From an uncultured Woeseia sp. (GTDB taxonomy: Bacteria; Pseudomonadota; Gammaproteobacteria; Steroidobacterales; Woeseiaceae), in assembly GCA_913031125.1 (NCBI GenBank), contig CAJWFK010000001.1, positions 62,001 through 126,000 on the forward strand: a stretch of DNA of 64,000 nt. Direction: 5' to 3'. Under the pieces are notes generated by a model that saw nothing but the letters and a program-made list of their open reading frames with translations, was not told where the DNA came from and ran no database searches. A program made the translations under genes and the position numbers. Shown piece by piece: positions 60,988 to 64,000 of the stretch. How positions within the stretch are numbered: position 1 is the stretch's first letter; each line of letters opens with the position of its first letter.

Positions 60988-62028
60988 TTAACCAGTCACA
61001 GCCTCGTCTGATGCTTCAGCAGCCTTTGTTGGAACCTTTTCAGGCATCAATATGCTGCGAATTTTTTCTTCAATTTCTGCAGCCACATTGGGATTTTCTT
61101 TCAGGTAAGCACGCACATTTTCCTTGCCCTGGCCAATGCGATCTGACCCGTAGCTATACCAAGAACCGGATTTATCAATAATGCCGTGCTCAACACCATG
61201 CTCTATAACCTCTCCTTCACGCGAGATACCTTCACCATAGAGAATCTCAAATTCAGCAGTCTTGAAGGGTGGGGACACCTTATTCTTTACAACTTTCACC
61301 CGAGTCTGGTTGCCAATAACTTCATCGCCTTTTTTTATTGCACCAATGCGGCGGATGTCTAATCGCACAGAGGAATAAAATTTTAGCGCATTTCCACCTG
61401 TAGTTGTTTCTGGGCTACCAAACATTACCCCAATTTTCATACGGATTTGGTTGATAAAAATTACCATGGCATTAGAACGCTTTATGTTGCCAGTTAGTTT
61501 TCGAAGCGCCTGCGACATCAATCGTGCCTGAAGTCCCATATGGGAGTCTCCCATTTCTCCCTCGATTTCCGCTTTAGGGGTGAGGGCTGCAACCGAATCG
61601 ACAACTATCACGTCCACGGCGCCAGAGCGCACCAGCATATCGGTAATTTCAAGCGCCTGTTCACCAGTATCTGGCTGTGAGACGAGTAATTCATCCACAT
61701 TAGCACCCAGTTTCTCAGCATAAGCCGGATCCAATGCATGCTCTGCATCAACAAATGCAGCCGTACCACCCGCTTTTTGAGCCTCTGCAACTACCTGGAG
61801 GGTCAGCGTAGTTTTGCCGGACGATTCAGGTCCATATATTTCTACAACACGGCCCTTCGGCAGGCCACCAATGCCGAGAGCAACGTCGAGACCAATTGAC
61901 CCCGTAGAGACCGATTCCAAATCACGCGCGGTGCCCGCATCACCGAGCCGCATGACAGACCCTTTCCCAAACTGTTTTTCTATTTGCCCCAACGCTGCTG
62001 AGAGCGCCTTCTTGCGATTTTCATCCAT
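60988..62028 (-). CDS. recA: Recombinase RecA
   Basis: DNA strand-exchange ATPase of 346 residues, near the E. coli length of 353. The ATG at 62028, [10 protein letters not shown], is the family start; an in-frame start 30 bases earlier adds nothing conserved. Walker A is G-P-E-S-S-G-K-T-T (about 65-73), Walker B V-I-V-V-D-S, followed by the L1 and L2 loops and the C-terminal acidic tail. No CTG-N10-CAG LexA box was found in the 317 bases upstream, so SOS control is not seen here. The gene is followed by recX and preceded by pncC on the same strand. Confidence 0.98.
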   Translation of the reverse strand: MDENRKKALSAALGQIEKQFGKGSVMRLGDAGTARDLESVSTGSIGLDVALGIGGLPKGRVVEIYGPESSGKTTLTLQVVAEAQKAGGTAAFVDAEHALDPAYAEKLGANVDELLVSQPDTGEQALEITDMLVRSGAVDVIVVDSVAALTPKAEIEGEMGDSHMGLQARLMSQALRKLTGNIKRSNAMVIFINQIRMKIGVMFGSPETTTGGNALKFYSSVRLDIRRIGAIKKGDEVIGNQTRVKVVKNKVSPPFKTAEFEILYGEGISREGEVIEHGVEHGIIDKSGSWYSYGSDRIGQGKENVRAYLKENPNVAAEIEEKIRSILMPEKVPTKAAEASDEAVTG

Positions 62029-62345
62029 TGTCTGAAGTTGCTCCCACAATAAAAACAATGGTTAATTATTCCATAAAAATAGAGCAACCACAGGCATCTA
62101 ACTTTGCGAAGATTGAGCAATCTATTAAGTATTGCACCGAACTTGTTGTTTCCCCGTATGGAAGTAGCATAACTTCCAAACAACTACTGATTCGACTGAT
62201 TGCTATTCACACGTAAGAAGTTTAAAGGGTGCGCCACTACCCGTTCCGCGAGCTCAATATCTTTAAACCTCGTGGCCATAATAATCCCGCTAATTTGCAC
62301 ATCTTTCCTTTTCAAGTACGCAAAATTTTAAAGCTACTAAGCGGC
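62029..62345. other. Region between pncC and recA
   Basis: About 317 bases that should hold the recA promoter. I find no convincing LexA site and no strong -35/-10 pair. A 31-codon minus-strand frame (62184-62279, starting M-A-T-R-F-K-D) has no known match and weak start signals, so it is not called a gene. Confidence 0.4.
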
Positions 62346-62861
62346 TTATTGCTTTTTTTGTACCCTTAACCGCTCTCTAACACCCTGCAGAGCACAAAGA
62401 ACTGTTTGTTCCCGAATTTCTTGTCGGTTCCCATGTAAAAATAACTTTGCTGTATTAACAATTGGTCCGCTACTAGCCCTGAGCGCCCATGCGAGCCAGA
62501 CAGTCCCCACCGGTTTTTCTATTGTGCCGCCGCCTGGGCCAGCGATACCGCTAACGGCCACTGCAAAATCCGCTCCACTCGTCTCAAGTGTGCCAGTTAC
62601 CATCTCAGCAACTACTTCTTCACTTACAGCTCCAAACTCTTCGAGGACAATCTCATTTACACCAAGTAGTGTCGTCTTTGCAGCATTAGAATAAGCAACC
62701 ATGCCAAAGCCGAAGCATTGTGACGATCCGCTCACATCGGTGAGAGCTTTACTTATCCATCCGCCAGTACAGGATTCAGCGACAGCTATGAGTTTCCCAG
62801 AACTAATCAGTTCCTTGACCAAGACATTAGCTAAATTTTCTATCTCGTATTTATTGTCCAT
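62346..62861 (-). CDS. pncC: Nicotinamide-nucleotide amidohydrolase (CinA C-terminal domain family)
   Basis: Enzyme of 171 residues that deamidates nicotinamide mononucleotide in pyridine nucleotide recycling. The active-site motif is A-E-S-C-T-G-G (28-34), with the later G-I-A-G-P-G-G-G-T and K-P-V-G-T-V-W-L segments of the PncC/CinA family; the N-terminal CinA domain is absent, which is normal for the E. coli PncC type. It begins inside the end of the glycosyltransferase gene (11-base overlap) and precedes recA, the usual neighbour in gammaproteobacteria. Confidence 0.93.
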   Translation of the reverse strand: MDNKYEIENLANVLVKELISSGKLIAVAESCTGGWISKALTDVSGSSQCFGFGMVAYSNAAKTTLLGVNEIVLEEFGAVSEEVVAEMVTGTLETSGADFAVAVSGIAGPGGGTIEKPVGTVWLAWALRASSGPIVNTAKLFLHGNRQEIREQTVLCALQGVRERLRVQKKQ

Positions 62862-63945
62862 GGACTAATTCGCTGTATATATCGATATGTCCTTCTACCA
62901 TTTTCGATACACTAAAATTCTCAAGCATACGGCGCCTTCCTGCCACGCCCATCGCTCCCCGAAGTTCTGGCTCTTCAATTAGCTTGCCGATTGCTGAACA
63001 TAATTTACCTTGGTTGTACAACGGAACCAAAAGACCGGTTTCCATATGCACAATAGCTTCACGGCACCCCGCCACGTCAAACGCTATAACAGGTAGTTGA
63101 GCTGCCGATGCCTTTAAAATTGAGACACCGAGACCTTCTTTATCTGCAGAATGCACAAACAAATCGAAAGCAGCTAGATAATCATCGATATCGCTTCTAA
63201 ATCCCACAAATTGAACAGCATTATCCACACCTAGTTTGCGAGCCAGTGCAATTAAACGTGCTCTTTCTGGGCCCCTGCCAAAAAACACAACGCGCACCTC
63301 AGGATGGAGCGTTAAAACCTGTGGAAGAGCATTTAAGATAAAACGGTGACCCTTCCTCTTTATAAGCTGGGCTGCCACCGCAATGGCGAACGTATTGTGC
63401 CTGATCCCGAATTCCTCCAACTGTCGCCGTTCTGCGCTCTTCTTTACAGTATTAACATCTACCGCACTGCGAATAACTGAGAGTTTTTTCGGATCGACCC
63501 TACTGTCTCTCAAAACAGCAGCAATGTGCTCTGATATAGCAACAATTTTTTGAAATGGCATATATCTTAGAAGAGCAATTAACGATTTTTCTGCACTATC
63601 AACGCGGCGAGAGACGACTGCCGGTTTGTGGGATAACAATGAAGCCCACCCTCCAAGTAAGTCTCCACCCCGCCGACTATGGCAATGGACGATATCGGGT
63701 TGTTCGCAGCGAAGAAACCTATTTAGTCTTATCGGAAAAGCCAAATCCAAATCCCCATTACAAGGGATATTGACGACTCGCAATCCAGCCCGTTGCGCAA
63801 CACTATCTATTTCCGTCCCAGCTGAGCACACCAGTACAGAATCAACGTCCCGTTCAGCGAGTCCTTGTATTAGCCAGATTACCTGTTGCGCCCCACCATA
63901 AAAGTGACGACCAGTTTCAACATGCACAATTTTCATATCAGCCAT
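62851..63945 (-). CDS. Glycosyltransferase family 4 (GT-B) protein
   Basis: Cytoplasmic GT-B transferase of 364 residues if read from the ATG at 63945 (M-A-D-M-K-I-V-H-V-E-T-G); a longer frame from 63999 only adds a hydrophobic stretch. The N-terminal half has G-G-A-Q-Q-V-I-W-L-I and the second half the nucleotide-sugar site with F-V-H-S-A-D-K-E-G-L-G-V-S and the donor-binding E of G-C-R-E-A-I. Family 4 enzymes build lipopolysaccharide, capsule or other glycans; the acceptor here cannot be told. Its stop overlaps the pncC start by 11 bases. Confidence 0.87.
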   Translation of the reverse strand: MADMKIVHVETGRHFYGGAQQVIWLIQGLAERDVDSVLVCSAGTEIDSVAQRAGLRVVNIPCNGDLDLAFPIRLNRFLRCEQPDIVHCHSRRGGDLLGGWASLLSHKPAVVSRRVDSAEKSLIALLRYMPFQKIVAISEHIAAVLRDSRVDPKKLSVIRSAVDVNTVKKSAERRQLEEFGIRHNTFAIAVAAQLIKRKGHRFILNALPQVLTLHPEVRVVFFGRGPERARLIALARKLGVDNAVQFVGFRSDIDDYLAAFDLFVHSADKEGLGVSILKASAAQLPVIAFDVAGCREAIVHMETGLLVPLYNQGKLCSAIGKLIEEPELRGAMGVAGRRRMLENFSVSKMVEGHIDIYSELVHGQ

Positions 63946-64000
63946 ATCAGAATCGACTTCGTTAACTGCAAAGGCTAGCATGAACAGATAAACCAACAAT

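Noticed and set aside
62029-62220. LexA (SOS) box upstream of recA
   Set aside because: No CTG-N10-CAG was found on scanning; a CTG-N10-CAC near 62031 and similar near-misses lack the second half.
62184-62279. 31-codon minus-strand frame between recA and pncC
   Set aside because: No recognisable ribosome site, no family resemblance; likely chance.
62868-62892. LexA-like CTGTATATATCGATATG upstream of pncC
   Set aside because: Only the first half matches; the far half ends TATG rather than CAG, and it lies inside the glycosyltransferase gene.

Overview
The window is gammaproteobacterial chromosome of moderate G+C. Its right end (about 54.5-64 kb) carries a block known from Escherichia coli and relatives: recA, recX, alaS, csrA, tRNA-Ser(GCT), tRNA-Arg(ACG). 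Two catabolic genes, an HpaI-type aldolase and a ureohydrolase, sit inside that block. The rest (1-54.4 kb) is a dense set of catabolic, transport and secreted-protein genes that suggests a free-living, nutrient-scavenging heterotroph. No phage, transposon, CRISPR array or rRNA was found.

Layout. 0-9 kb: a two-gene DUF6152 locus, then a leftward run of DUF5916 outer-membrane-type protein, NRAMP-like transporter, ThDP enzyme and two fused DUF6152 proteins. 9-15 kb: a membrane-anchored protein, HupE/UreJ, a FAH-family enzyme with an MhpB-like extradiol dioxygenase, an MFS exporter and two DUF6644-type membrane proteins. 15-17 kb: a PQQ dehydrogenase with a cytochrome c domain. 17.4-28 kb: a 4-hydroxyphenylacetate/homoprotocatechuate (hpa) cluster in several divergent units (transporter, CMD protein, LigAB-type dioxygenase, hpaE, hpaF; DapA-like aldolase, hpaG, hpaR; second MarR gene and hpaB; hpaC and a GST). 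An operator-like palindrome lies in overlapping divergent promoters at 22509-22557. 28-32 kb: another DUF6152 pair with a second DUF5916 protein. 32-39 kb: DsbA-like protein, two aminotransferases, DUF6491-like protein, modABC and a rhomboid protease. 39-43 kb: ferric-reductase-like membrane protein, a small membrane protein, a sugar porter and a secreted esterase. 43-49.4 kb: a leftward six-gene run of TTQ amine dehydrogenase heavy and light chains, 2OG-Fe(II) oxygenase, DUF6152 protein, its partner and a penicillin-acylase-type hydrolase. 49-56 kb: FG-GAP lipoprotein, small membrane protein, two ureohydrolases, and a secreted FAD oxidoreductase paired with a cytochrome c.

How it fits together. 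HpaBC would make homoprotocatechuate, the LigAB-type enzyme would cleave it, and HpaE, HpaF, HpaG and a class I aldolase would carry on. The amine dehydrogenase could feed the same route from aromatic amines such as tyramine, and the aromatic aminotransferase could feed it from tyrosine; both links are inferred.

The least explained part is the DUF6152 set. Five loci encode exported proteins whose predicted mature N-terminus is His-His-Ser and which share an internal W-x-x-P-H motif, each with a Cys-containing partner protein or domain. Two of the loci lie next to DUF5916 genes and one lies inside the TTQ dehydrogenase run. I propose, as inference only, that they are periplasmic metal (perhaps copper) proteins serving several oxidative modules. 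The TTQ operon is the second strong candidate for something new: it has no mauG, mauD or mauE in the window, has Ser in place of a conserved light-chain Asp, and has a 2OG-Fe(II) oxygenase directly after the light chain.
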